This document shows positions 7,335 through 16,537 of a stretch of 64,000 bases of DNA, one piece after another. Under the pieces are notes generated by a model. The model was not told the origin of the DNA and made no database searches. It worked only from the letters and a program-made list of their open reading frames with translations. The stretch's first letter is position 1. Each line of letters begins with the position of its first letter. The DNA is taken from positions 43,592-107,591 of the forward strand of contig NZ_JACFXY010000013.1 of the NCBI RefSeq assembly GCF_014946725.1, in the 5' to 3' direction. Source of the DNA: Mixta mediterraneensis. GTDB lineage: Bacteria; Pseudomonadota; Gammaproteobacteria; Enterobacterales; Enterobacteriaceae. Made by a program: the position numbers and the translations under genes.

Positions 7335-9769
7335 GGCGTAATTCCAGAGGTAGCGTTATCAGGATTAGCCACCGGCGTACCCGATGGCGCAGGGAGGAGC
7401 GGACAGGTCAGCGGGCCATAAGTTTTCAACGCCTGCGGTTGTCCGTCAGCAATAATCAGGTTGGTATCACAGGTGCGGCCATCGGGTGTTTCAATGCGGA
7501 CAGGATTATTAGCGGTTAAATTTTCCATCCACGCGATGCCGTCAAAACCGACATAGCCCGTGGCTTGCCCTTTGCGTAGCACCTGGCTGGATACAGGAAT
7601 AGCATTACCCGCGCTGTCATGGAGGATCACGCTGGCGGCGCGTAAACGCTCAACAGGAAAATCGAGCACAAAGCCGCTCTGACGCTTCACGGCAAAGCGT
7701 TGTTCTACTTTTGGCGTGGTCATATCGGCAGGTAAATCCAGGGTGTCGATGTCATATTTGGCCGGGTAATAACTGCTGATTGAGGGCACCAGCAGATAGC
7801 CATTTTTGTCGGTGCGTCCCATTGACTGATTTTCGTAACGCACGTTGACGTCAGGATAATTGGTTTTCACCACCACAAAGGCATCATTAATGGTGTTTGC
7901 GGCAAAGACCTGCTTATCCATTAACACCAGCGAGCCCGTTAAATCTGCCCATTGCGTCGTGTTGTCCTCATCGCCATAAAACCCGGCGGAGGTATCGATT
8001 TTATTGTTGCGATAGCGCAGGCTGCCCTGACGATAATCGCCGCTGTCACCGCCCTGATTAGCCCAGGAGGCATCCCATGCCATTCCTCCATCGCTCGGCA
8101 TCGCACGTGACAGATAAACGCGCTGGCTGTTTTGCCCTTGCTGATCGCGCTCCATACTGACCGAAGCACTGCTGTGCTCACCAAACGGGATCACCAGCGA
8201 TACCGCGCCGCTCCATTCGCCTTGCTCCTGATCGCGGCTGGCCGAAACATACAGGCTGGCGTTTTCCCACAAGGTTTTACTCCACGACAGATTCCACAGG
8301 CGCGTGCGTTCATCATCGCCACTGGCGATGTCGATATAAGCCGCCCCAATGCTGCCATAGCGTTTGAGCGACAGGCTGGCGCTGTATTGTGAAGTGCGGC
8401 GCGCCAGGCTGTAACGGGTTTGCGTATTGCTACCGCTCTGATTACTTAATAACGCCAGATTCCCGAAGTCTGCATTGCGAATGATGTGCTGGGTGCCGAG
8501 GCTAAACCAGCGGTTGTTGTACTGATACCCCCAGCTATATTGTGTGCCCGGCCTGCCTTCATACTGGCTTTGTGCAACCGCACTGTTTACCACGCCCCAG
8601 CTACCGGTTTTAAACAGCGTACCTATGCCGCCCATCGCCAGATTGTCACCGCCTTCGGCGTGGCTTTCCAGTGTCAGCCAGTCAGTCAAACCGTAGCGAT
8701 ATGAGCCGCTTGCCGCCGCTGCGCCATAATCGAAATTTTTGATACCGTAGTTTTCACGCACCGCACCCGCCGAGAACGAATAATCAGTCAGGCCCGATTT
8801 CAAAAGGCTGCTGGAGACATAAAAAGGCAGGGTAGTGACAACCTGGCGGCCTACGGCGTCGGTGGTGGTAATGACCGCATCGCCTGCACCATTCACAAAA
8901 GGTACATTAGTCAGTGACCATGGACCCGGCTGGACATTGGCCTGGCTGGAGCGATAACCGTTCACGAACAGATCGACGGTGGAAGGCACTGCCGCCTGAC
9001 CGGAAAAGGCGGGTAGCGGATAGGTGATTAAGTCGGGACGCACGCTGAAATCACGACCAGCCTGCAATCCGCCAAGACGCACGCTGCTGCTCCACGACAG
9101 CGCGTCGGTTACCAAATCGCCTGCCCGCCAGCTCACAATGGCGTTTTCATATTCGTTGCTCCACCAGGTGTCGTAGCGGATATAACCGTCATTCTGATAG
9201 CGCTTCCCACCTTCAATCTGCTGTTGCCAGACGCCGTTGCTGGAAAACTGGCCAGCGCTGCCAAAAAAACGCCATTCGTTCCAGGCGGAAAGCCGCGTGC
9301 CGGAGGAATCCGTGCGTGTGACGTAGAGATCGTAATTCATTAGCGCGCCGGTGCTGGTGCGGCCCGGATAACGTGGGCTATTACGGGATTCGCCAAGAGT
9401 CTGACTCGGTAGCCAACCGGGCGGTACGCTGAGCAGCAGGCGCTGGCGGTTTGCGTCGTATTCGACTTTCACCTCTGTCATCTGATTCACATCGATCTGT
9501 TGCTGGCCCCGGAATTTTTCAGCGGGAATGCCCGCGCGCTGTAAATCCCCGGCCCGCAAATAGAAATGATTGTTACGCTGTTCGACCGGCACAATATCCC
9601 CGCGTGCTTGCTGATTAACGATTAATTCCAGCATGTACTGCTGACCGCTGGCGCTGTTATTCAGGCTGGGCGGCGGCGGTAGAGACGAAAACGTCTCCGC
9701 CCGAAGTGAACCGGGTGTCAGGTAAAACAGGCTAATAGCCAGCGCGAGCGGATGAGGTGAAAAACGCAT
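7331..9769 (-). CDS. CsuD-like outer-membrane fimbrial usher
   Basis: Outer-membrane assembly platform, 812 residues. A signal peptide is followed by an N-terminal domain (MLELIVNQQARGDIVPVEQR), a long beta-barrel with FVNGYRSSQANVQPGPWSLTNVPFVNGAGDAVI (the usher signature, written here across several motifs) and C-terminal plug/CTD segments with YVGFDGIAWMENL and GRTCDTNL. Ushers take chaperone-bound subunits and polymerise the pilus through the pore. Gene order pilin-pilin-chaperone-usher-adhesin is that of archaic (sigma) pili. It starts 12 bases after the chaperone stop. Confidence 0.88.
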   Translation of the reverse strand: MRFSPHPLALAISLFYLTPGSLRAETFSSLPPPPSLNNSASGQQYMLELIVNQQARGDIVPVEQRNNHFYLRAGDLQRAGIPAEKFRGQQQIDVNQMTEVKVEYDANRQRLLLSVPPGWLPSQTLGESRNSPRYPGRTSTGALMNYDLYVTRTDSSGTRLSAWNEWRFFGSAGQFSSNGVWQQQIEGGKRYQNDGYIRYDTWWSNEYENAIVSWRAGDLVTDALSWSSSVRLGGLQAGRDFSVRPDLITYPLPAFSGQAAVPSTVDLFVNGYRSSQANVQPGPWSLTNVPFVNGAGDAVITTTDAVGRQVVTTLPFYVSSSLLKSGLTDYSFSAGAVRENYGIKNFDYGAAAASGSYRYGLTDWLTLESHAEGGDNLAMGGIGTLFKTGSWGVVNSAVAQSQYEGRPGTQYSWGYQYNNRWFSLGTQHIIRNADFGNLALLSNQSGSNTQTRYSLARRTSQYSASLSLKRYGSIGAAYIDIASGDDERTRLWNLSWSKTLWENASLYVSASRDQEQGEWSGAVSLVIPFGEHSSASVSMERDQQGQNSQRVYLSRAMPSDGGMAWDASWANQGGDSGDYRQGSLRYRNNKIDTSAGFYGDEDNTTQWADLTGSLVLMDKQVFAANTINDAFVVVKTNYPDVNVRYENQSMGRTDKNGYLLVPSISSYYPAKYDIDTLDLPADMTTPKVEQRFAVKRQSGFVLDFPVERLRAASVILHDSAGNAIPVSSQVLRKGQATGYVGFDGIAWMENLTANNPVRIETPDGRTCDTNLIIADGQPQALKTYGPLTCPLLPAPSGTPVANPDNATSGITP

Positions 9770-9780
9770 TGTCAGCTTTT

Positions 9781-10479
9781 TTAGCGGCTGGCAGCGCTAC
9801 GCCATTGGCCTTTATTCATCCCGGCTGTCAGTTCGCCGCTGACAGCTGTGTTAAGCGGCCAGCGGTTACTGCTGTTCGCGAGTACATAACCAAACAAGCC
9901 GTGACCGAGTTTGCGTCCACCAATAGCCAGATTGCTGAGCCGCGCGTGGCCGTTGCCGCGATTGGTTAATTGCAGATAGCGCTCTTTACCCACAGTCACC
10001 ACCTGCCAGCTAAGGTCTGGTTTGGTACTGTCGCGGTCTATGCCATTACCATACACAAAAAGGGGCACTGAATAGCGCATTTGAAAATTCAGCCCGGCCT
10101 GGTTATCCCCTGCGGAGCGCGGGGTAGGAATTTCATCTAACACCACGCGATATGCCTGCTCTTTACCGGCGGCAGGAGGCGTTTGTTTGATCAGGCGAAT
10201 TAACTGCCTTTGCCCTGGCTCAATGCGCACCAGCGGTGGACTGGCAACGACCTGCTGCTGGGTTTGATACTGTTCCTTATGATTGACTTGCTGCCATTCG
10301 AAGATACGGACCTGCATCAGCGTGGTGGCGTTGCCGCGATTTTCCAGCCACAGCTCACTGGCTTTATCATCGGGATTGATCGTGGGATCGATTGGCCAAA
10401 TCATCACTGAATTGGCTGCCTGCGTTTGTGGGATCAGCATTAAGGTGAATAACAAAAACAGGGCGCGTGGTAAACGCAT
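9781..10479 (-). CDS. CsuC-like periplasmic pilus chaperone
   Basis: PapD-fold chaperone, about 232 residues, with signal peptide MRLPRALFLLFTLMLIPQTQA. The mature protein has SELWLENRGNATTLMQVRIFEW and IEPGQRQLIRLI, the edge strand and basic site that cap pilin subunits. The start is ATG 10479 with AAGGAG eight bases upstream; an in-frame GTG at 10497 lacks a ribosome site. It lies between the pilin and usher genes, 24 bases after the second pilin. Confidence 0.86.
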   Translation of the reverse strand: MRLPRALFLLFTLMLIPQTQAANSVMIWPIDPTINPDDKASELWLENRGNATTLMQVRIFEWQQVNHKEQYQTQQQVVASPPLVRIEPGQRQLIRLIKQTPPAAGKEQAYRVVLDEIPTPRSAGDNQAGLNFQMRYSVPLFVYGNGIDRDSTKPDLSWQVVTVGKERYLQLTNRGNGHARLSNLAIGGRKLGHGLFGYVLANSSNRWPLNTAVSGELTAGMNKGQWRSAASR

Positions 10480-10503
10480 GATAAAGCTCCTTAGCACTTT
10501 GCA

Positions 10504-11013
10504 TCACCAGGTCAGCGTGACGGTGAGCGTATCGGTATACAACCCGGCGCGCGTCGGGCCAGGCAATTGCAGTAAGCCGTAAATCGGTAAGATTATGTTG
10601 TTGGAGTCGTCATAGGTCAGTGCCACGGCTTGCCCAACCGGAATGGCATTGGTATGAGCCGCATTGGTGTAGAGGTAATAGGGCACGGTACTGGTGCTGT
10701 TGGTGAGCTTCATGTTACGTGTAGAGGTGTAATTGTTGCCGCCATTGAGGGACATACTCAGCGCGGTACCCGGCGTACAGGCAAGTTTAAGGGTACTACT
10801 TTGAACATAACTGGCGCTAACGCTGTTGGTCGCTACGCCGGGTTGCGTACCGAAATCAAGCGTGCCAAATTCGCCGGTCGTCGTACCAGAAATCACGCAG
10901 CCTGCCACAATAGACGCAGAGACCTGAAATGTGGTTGAGCTGGTGGTAATGCCCCAGGCTCCAGCACTCCACAACAACAGCGACAAACCACGTGCGATCG
11001 CAAAGGCGGTCAC
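10504..11013 (-). CDS. Spore-coat-U domain pilin subunit (CsuA/CsuB-like)
   Basis: Small secreted pilin, 169 residues. The N-terminal hydrophobic stretch (AIARGLSLLLWSAGAWG) acts as signal peptide. One SCPU domain follows, with VAGCVISGTTTGEFGTLDFG, KLACTPGTALSMSLNGG and the closing AGLYTDTLTVTLTW strand. The start is a GTG at 11013, directly preceded by an in-frame TAG, so no earlier start exists. It is probably a minor or adaptor subunit, because the better-conserved pilin gene is first in the operon. Confidence 0.8.
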   Translation of the reverse strand: MTAFAIARGLSLLLWSAGAWGITTSSTTFQVSASIVAGCVISGTTTGEFGTLDFGTQPGVATNSVSASYVQSSTLKLACTPGTALSMSLNGGNNYTSTRNMKLTNSTSTVPYYLYTNAAHTNAIPVGQAVALTYDDSNNIILPIYGLLQLPGPTRAGLYTDTLTVTLTW

Positions 11014-11035
11014 CTAACCATACTCAAAGTGCGGC

Positions 11036-11605
11036 TCAGTAATTCACAGCGACATTAATCGTATCGGTATAGGTTCCCGCTGGAATAACCGGGTTAAAGT
11101 CGCCGCCGACCACCTGTCCGTAAATGGCATAATTCGTGCCAAGCGTGGCATCGATGGTTCCGCTGGGAGCGATGTCAGTATTATCAGCGATAGCGGTGCT
11201 GAGCGCGGCATCGCTGTACAAAGTGTAAGCGATGCCCTGGGTATTATCCGACCCGAGTAGTAGATAGCGGGGCGATGCTGAAACCGTGCCATACACAGTA
11301 TCCGGCGCGGTATTGCTGCTGGTTACCTGAACGTTATAGGTTTGACCGGTTGTGCAACGCACGTAAATACCGTTTCCCGATGCACCAACCAGGGTGGCAT
11401 TCAGCGTATCAAAGGTGGCCGCCCTACTCCCGAAGTCTAACGTACCGAAGTTAACGCCAGTGGTGGCCGACTGGCCATTCACCAGGCAACCGGTGGTTAA
11501 AGTCAGCGTAGCGTTGATGGTGCCGGTAGTGGTGGCCGCTAATGCCACCGACGGAGTGGCTGTGGCCAGAGTAGCAGCCAGTAGAAAGCGCTTGAATTTC
11601 ATCAT
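11036..11605 (-). CDS. Spore-coat-U domain major pilin (CsuA/B-like)
   Basis: First gene of the pilus operon and so the likely major rod subunit; 189 residues with a clear signal peptide ending LAATPSVALAA (approximate). The SCPU domain shows TTGCLVNG, VNFGTLDFGSRAATFDT, YVRCTTGQTYNVQV and GTYTDTINVAVNY. Two cysteines form the usual disulfide. AAGGACTA precedes a double ATG at 11605/11602. Archaic pili of this class build biofilm on abiotic surfaces; the neighbouring cyclic-di-GMP enzymes fit that theme but no direct link is visible. Confidence 0.84.
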   Translation of the reverse strand: MMKFKRFLLAATLATATPSVALAATTTGTINATLTLTTGCLVNGQSATTGVNFGTLDFGSRAATFDTLNATLVGASGNGIYVRCTTGQTYNVQVTSSNTAPDTVYGTVSASPRYLLLGSDNTQGIAYTLYSDAALSTAIADNTDIAPSGTIDATLGTNYAIYGQVVGGDFNPVIPAGTYTDTINVAVNY

Positions 11606-12041
11606 TAGTCCTTATTGATTATCCAGTGCCGATGATTTTTTTACCCTATGCTGCTTAATAATAAAAACCAAAAGAAAATGAGAAATCCGTGTTAACTTTC
11701 CTGGATGGCGCTGTTGCGATAAAAAAATTCTTAGTCATGGGTTGATTAGTTTACATCAATTTTATTAACTATATATCAGTGAAATCGCACATGTGAAATT
11801 CAGTGAGGCTTTTTCGTTAATCTCTTACGCGTTGCCGCTGATAACTCAGTAATCACAGGGTATTGCAAGGAGGAAAGAAAAGTAAAGTCAGAATTATTTA
11901 GCCTACTACCGCCCTGACGGCTTCGGTGATATGTTCGTATACCTATCAGACATTTTTACAATTTGCCTGAGTGGCCATAAGCAATGTAAATAAAAAGTCC
12001 TGCAATCGAAGGACAGCTTTGACTGGCCTGTAAGCGCTTAT
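11606..12041. other. Intergenic region between the pilus operon and the cyclic-di-GMP genes
   Basis: No gene longer than a few codons is supported. The left part is AT-rich and must hold the minus-strand pilus promoter. The right part carries a short hairpin (GTCCT and AGGAC around TGCAATCGA, about 11996-12014) and several AGGA/GGA motifs (for example AAGGAGG near 11869), of the kind bound by CsrA. Confidence 0.5.
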
Positions 12042-12082
12042 CACCCGGAAGCGAAACATTTTCACCTTCGCGGTGTTTTTTT
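12042..12082 (+). terminator. Orphan intrinsic terminator upstream of the first MHYT-GGDEF-EAL gene
   Basis: CACC (12042-12045) and GCGAA (12051-12055) pair with TTCGC (12067-12071) and GGTG (12072-12075), with a CGGAA bulge, followed by seven T. A smaller alternative hairpin (CACC-TTCGC-GGTG) also fits. No ORF lies upstream on this strand, so the terminator ends either a small RNA or a regulated leader of the next gene. Confidence 0.6.
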
Positions 12083-12108
12083 AGTTTGACCGTTTAAGAC
12101 ATACACAG

Positions 12109-12127
12109 CACCTGCGCGTAGCAGGTG
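12109..12127 (+). promoter_or_regulatory. Hairpin immediately before the ribosome site of the first cyclic-di-GMP gene
   Basis: CACCTGC and GCAGGTG form a perfect 7-bp stem around GCGTA, four bases before the AGGAG at 12131. It could gate translation or stabilise the mRNA start. Confidence 0.5.
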
Positions 12128-12141
12128 GTGAGGAGTTGCAT

Positions 12142-14247
12142 ATGTTGCTAGTCACCTGGGACGGCGTTCTGATTTGCGTTTCGCTGATCGTCGCTTTTAT
12201 TGCCTCTTTTACAGCCCTTGATACGGCGGGACGCGTAGCCGTTTCGCGCGGTTGGCTGGCGCGCTTATGGCTGGTGGTGAGTGGTACGGCAATGGGGATT
12301 GGCATCTGGGCAATGCACTTCATTGGTATGCTGGCGATGATGATGCCCATGGATATGCACTATGACGTGCGGCTTACGGCAATTTCGCTGGCGATAGCTA
12401 TTGTGGCCTCGATACTGGCTTTCGGCCAGACGGTTAATGGAAATCACTTAACGCGCCGTCGTCAACTGCGTGGCAGCCTGATCCTTGGCACAGGCGTGGT
12501 AACAATGCATTACCTTGGCATGCATGCGCTATTAATCGATCCCGCTCCGCACTGGAATTATTCGCTGGTGGCGTTATCCGTATTGATTGCATTTATCGCT
12601 TCGGGCGCGGCGCTGTGGCTGGCTTTTCATCTGCGTCAGGGAGAAAAAAATCTGTTCCTGATGCGTGGGCTGGCATCGCTGGTGATGGGCGTGGCTATTG
12701 CCGGAATGCATTACGTCGGCATGGCGGCGGCAGAATTTAATAGCGCCAGCAGTATGCACAGGCACGGCGTCAGCAACGAGGAGCTGGCAGTATGGGTGAC
12801 CGTCATTACGCTCTCGATTCTCGGCGTGACCTTATTGAGTTCAATGCTGGATGCGCAACTGCGGGCTGCCCGCCTTGCAGCCAAACTTAATCGGGCTAAT
12901 CGCGAACTTCACCAGCGGGCAATGCACGACAACCTTACTGCTTTACCCAATCGCGTAATGCTTGAGCAGCAACTGCAGAACGCGATTAAACAGGCAACGC
13001 TGCACGATGGCAACTTTGCAGTGATGTACATGGATCTCGATGGGTTTAAGGCGGTAAACGACACGTGGGGACATCATGTCGGCGACCGTTTATTGATTGC
13101 GGTGGCAGAACGTCTATGCAGTCAGCTCACGGACAGGATGATGCTGGCGCGATTAGGCGGCGATGAATTTGTACTGATGTTCGAGAACGGTAATGAACAA
13201 CGTGCCAGCGAACTGGCGCAGAAACTTGTGAAAGTGATTGAGGCATCGTTTGAGCTGGACTGCTATTTGCTGAACGTTTCGTTGAGTGTCGGCATTGCCG
13301 TATTCCCACAGCACGGCCGCAACAGGCAAGAGCTGATGTTCAATGCTGACTCCGCGATGTATCACACTAAACACAGAGGCCGCAACGGCTGGAGCCTGTT
13401 TGAGCCCGCAATGAGCACCAGCGCGCAGCATCAGCTGGAGCTGGCGAACGATCTGTGGAAAGCGATTGAACGCCAGGAAATGCGCCTGTTTTATCAACCG
13501 AAGTTTCGTGCCAGCGGCAGCGAGCTGATCGGTTTTGAAGCGTTGCTGCGCTGGCAGCATCCGACGCGTGGGTTGCTAATGCCGGATCTGTTTCTGCCAA
13601 GAGCCGAGAAAACCGGCCAGATTGTGGCGCTGGGCAACTGGGTAATTAATGAAGCCTGTCGTCAGCTCAGACAATGGCACAATGAGGGCAACAGCAACTG
13701 GACGGTATCGGTAAATCTGTCGGCGCTGCAGTTTCATCAACGCGATCTGCTCGATACCGTAACGCAGACTCTGGCGCATCATCATTTGCCGCGTGGCGCG
13801 CTTATGTTGGAAATCACCGAAGCCATCGTGATGCGCGATCCGCAGTTTAGCCAGCAACGCATCCGTGAGCTGCAACAGTTGGGCGTCAAAATAGCCATTG
13901 ATAATTTTGGTATCGGCTACGCCAACCTGCTGCACCTGAAACATCTCGAAGCCAGCGAACTAAAAATCGATCGCAACTTTATTAACTGTCTGCGGGCGGA
14001 TAGCGAGGATGCCACCGTAGTCAGCGCAATGCTCACGCTGGCGCAGAGCCTGAATTTGCGCATGGTGGCAGAAGGTGTCGAAACCGAAGAACAGCAGCGA
14101 TTGTTAACGGGGCTGGGCTTCGACGCCATGCAGGGTTACTTTCTGGGTAAACCCACACCCGCTGACCGTGTCGGTGAATTTATGATCTCCACTCTTCTCC
14201 CCGGCTTGCTGCCCACCTGTCTGACGTCTTTAACCGAAGTCCGGTGA
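12142..14247 (+). CDS. MHYT-GGDEF-EAL cyclic-di-GMP signalling protein, copy 1 (altered EAL site)
   Basis: Inner-membrane protein of 701 residues. The N-terminal MHYT sensor (about 1-245) is a seven-helix bundle with three MHY-type motifs (AMHFIGM, TMHYLGMHAL, GMHYVGMAAAEF) thought to bind copper and sense gases. A GGDEF domain (about 255-425) has an intact RLGGDEF but no RxxD inhibitory site. The EAL domain (about 435-690) keeps GFEALLRW, VNLSALQF and EITEA, but the metal-binding DDFGTG is DNFGIG (Asn588), so phosphodiesterase activity may be weak or lost. ATG at 12142 has AGGAG six bases upstream; a TTG at 12136 overlaps nothing useful. Paralogue of the next gene. Confidence 0.9.
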   Translation: MLLVTWDGVLICVSLIVAFIASFTALDTAGRVAVSRGWLARLWLVVSGTAMGIGIWAMHFIGMLAMMMPMDMHYDVRLTAISLAIAIVASILAFGQTVNGNHLTRRRQLRGSLILGTGVVTMHYLGMHALLIDPAPHWNYSLVALSVLIAFIASGAALWLAFHLRQGEKNLFLMRGLASLVMGVAIAGMHYVGMAAAEFNSASSMHRHGVSNEELAVWVTVITLSILGVTLLSSMLDAQLRAARLAAKLNRANRELHQRAMHDNLTALPNRVMLEQQLQNAIKQATLHDGNFAVMYMDLDGFKAVNDTWGHHVGDRLLIAVAERLCSQLTDRMMLARLGGDEFVLMFENGNEQRASELAQKLVKVIEASFELDCYLLNVSLSVGIAVFPQHGRNRQELMFNADSAMYHTKHRGRNGWSLFEPAMSTSAQHQLELANDLWKAIERQEMRLFYQPKFRASGSELIGFEALLRWQHPTRGLLMPDLFLPRAEKTGQIVALGNWVINEACRQLRQWHNEGNSNWTVSVNLSALQFHQRDLLDTVTQTLAHHHLPRGALMLEITEAIVMRDPQFSQQRIRELQQLGVKIAIDNFGIGYANLLHLKHLEASELKIDRNFINCLRADSEDATVVSAMLTLAQSLNLRMVAEGVETEEQQRLLTGLGFDAMQGYFLGKPTPADRVGEFMISTLLPGLLPTCLTSLTEVR

Positions 14248-14401
14248 GGGTCGTTAGCTGCTCCCGACATCAAACTCTTTCATTGTAGCTGTCTAATGAA
14301 GTGCTTAGCATTGCCGATAACATGTACAACAAAGCAATCTTTGTATCACTTTTAACGACCAACGCCACAGCTGTTTGCGCGTCTTTATCCGGGAAATCAG
14401 T

Positions 14402-16492
14402 ATGATAGTAATTTCATACAACGCTTTTATCGTTATGGTTTCGATTCTGGTCGCGATGCTGGCTTCGTTTACCGCGCTGGATATGGCGGGGCGAGTGGCA
14501 ATATCGACCGGCAAAACAGCCAAATTCTGGTTGTTGGGCGGCGGTTTTGCCATGGGTATCGGTATCTGGGCTATGCACTTTATTGGCATGCTATCGATGA
14601 GCATGAGTAGGGTGATGTACTACAGCCCAGCGCTGACTGTGATTTCGGCGGCGATTGCGGTATGCGCCTCTATTTTTGCCTTATGGCTGGTTTGTCAGGG
14701 CGAGTTGCCGCTGCGCCGCTTAATGGGGGGGGCGCTCATTATGGGGACAGGCGTGGCGGCAATGCACTATACCGGCATGGCGGCGCTAATGTTTACGCAT
14801 GGTATCGTCTGGCTCTGGGGCTGGGTTGCGGCTTCTGTCGTGATTGCATTAGTGGCTTCCGGCGTGGCGTTATGGCTGGCGTTTAATTTACGCGATAGCA
14901 CCTCCAGCCGCGTTATCGTGCTGCGCTTTGGCGCATCGGGGGTAATGGGATTAGCCATTGCCGGCATGCATTATACCGGCATGATGGCCGCTGAATTTCC
15001 GTTGCACAGCCATTCAACCCAGGCGGGCGTAAACGGTAACTGGCTGATGATTTTGGTCACCGTCGTCGCAATCACTATTCTCGGCATCATGTTAGTGGTG
15101 TCGATGCTGGATGCACGTATGCAGGCGCGAACCTTCATGCTTGCCAGTTCGCTGGCTGAAGCGAACCGGGAACTGGCTCAGCTGGCATTGCACGATAACC
15201 TGACGCGTTTGCCGAATCGCATTTTGCTGGAAGATCGACTGGAGCAGGCGATCAACAAGGCCAGTCGTGAGCGTAGCCATTTTGCGCTGATGTTTATGGA
15301 TTTGGATGGTTTCAAGGCCGTTAATGACGCCTTTGGTCACCATATTGGCGACAATCTGCTGATCGGCGTGACGGAACGTATGAATCAGCAGATGAACGGT
15401 TATTACACGCTGGCGCGTCCTGGAGGCGATGAATTTGTGTTGCTGCTTGAGATTGATGACCCTAACGACGCGGCAGCGATGGCCGACAAGCTGGTGAAGG
15501 CGATTGACCGCCCGTTCACTATTTCTCGCTATGAGCTGACGGTGTCCCTGAGTATCGGTATAGCGGTGTATCCAGACGATGGTATTGATGAGCGTGAGTT
15601 AATGTTCAATGCCGATGCCGCGATGTACCATACCAAGAATAACGGTCGCAATGGTTACACTTTCTTCCAGCCGTCAATGAATACCCAGGCGCAGAGCCAG
15701 CTACAGTTGAATAACGATCTGTGGCAGGCCATGGATAATAACGAGCTGCGGCTGTTCTATCAGCCGAAGTATTGCGCGCCACGCGGGCCGATTCTCGGCT
15801 TCGAAGCTTTATTGCGCTGGCAGCATCCGACACGCGGACTGCTGATGCCGGATCACTTCCTGCCGATGGCAGAAAAGACCGGTATGATCGTCAATATTGG
15901 CCATTGGGTGATTAACGAAGCCTGTCGTCAGCTACGCCAGTGGCATCTGCAAGGCCACCCGCACTGGTCGGTGGCGGTGAATTTGTCGGCGCTGCAATTC
16001 GAGCAGAGCGCCCTGGTGGAAACGGTTATCGACGCGCTGGCAAAATACGAAATTCCACCAGAATTACTGACGCTGGAAGTGACCGAAACCACCGCCATGC
16101 GCGACCCGGATGAGAGTGTGCGCATCCTGACGGAACTGACGCAATTCGGGGTAAAAGCTTCCATTGATGACTTTGGTACGGGTTATTCCAGTCTGCTGTA
16201 TTTGAAGCGTTTACCGGCTAGTGAGTTAAAAATTGATCGGGCGTTTGTCCATGAACTGCAACATCAAACCGAGGGGGCAACCATTGTGTCCGCTATTGTT
16301 GCGCTGGCACAGTCGCTACAGCTAAAAGTGGTGGCAGAAGGGGTGGAAACCGCCGAGCAGCAAGCGTTTTTAACTGGTCTGGGTTGTAATACATTGCAGG
16401 GATATTTGCTGGGTAAACCGATCCCACCGGAAAAAATCGGAGAGCTAAATAACTTTGTGGATGAGAATAATGGGTTAACGGCTGGCTTCTGA
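14402..16492 (+). CDS. MHYT-GGDEF-EAL cyclic-di-GMP signalling protein, copy 2
   Basis: 696 residues with the same architecture as its neighbour: seven-helix MHYT sensor with AMHFIGM, AMHYTGMAAL and GMHYTGMMAAEF, GGDEF domain with RPGGDEF (no RxxD I-site), and an EAL domain with GFEALLRW, VNLSALQF, EVTET and an intact IDDFGTGYSSL (Asp589-Asp590). By sequence it should be the competent phosphodiesterase of the pair and may also make cyclic-di-GMP. Start ATG at 14402 follows GGGA; a TTG at 14377 is less likely. The genes are separated by 154 bases, so a separate promoter is possible. Confidence 0.9.
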   Translation: MIVISYNAFIVMVSILVAMLASFTALDMAGRVAISTGKTAKFWLLGGGFAMGIGIWAMHFIGMLSMSMSRVMYYSPALTVISAAIAVCASIFALWLVCQGELPLRRLMGGALIMGTGVAAMHYTGMAALMFTHGIVWLWGWVAASVVIALVASGVALWLAFNLRDSTSSRVIVLRFGASGVMGLAIAGMHYTGMMAAEFPLHSHSTQAGVNGNWLMILVTVVAITILGIMLVVSMLDARMQARTFMLASSLAEANRELAQLALHDNLTRLPNRILLEDRLEQAINKASRERSHFALMFMDLDGFKAVNDAFGHHIGDNLLIGVTERMNQQMNGYYTLARPGGDEFVLLLEIDDPNDAAAMADKLVKAIDRPFTISRYELTVSLSIGIAVYPDDGIDERELMFNADAAMYHTKNNGRNGYTFFQPSMNTQAQSQLQLNNDLWQAMDNNELRLFYQPKYCAPRGPILGFEALLRWQHPTRGLLMPDHFLPMAEKTGMIVNIGHWVINEACRQLRQWHLQGHPHWSVAVNLSALQFEQSALVETVIDALAKYEIPPELLTLEVTETTAMRDPDESVRILTELTQFGVKASIDDFGTGYSSLLYLKRLPASELKIDRAFVHELQHQTEGATIVSAIVALAQSLQLKVVAEGVETAEQQAFLTGLGCNTLQGYLLGKPIPPEKIGELNNFVDENNGLTAGF

Positions 16493-16537
16493 TGTCATGC
16501 AAGGTAGAATCAGGCAGATAAAAAAGGAGCCGTGCCT

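Noticed and set aside
11860..12135. GEMM-type cyclic-di-GMP riboswitch before the GGDEF-EAL gene
   Set aside because: The conserved core of the known class is not present; only generic hairpins and a terminator are visible.
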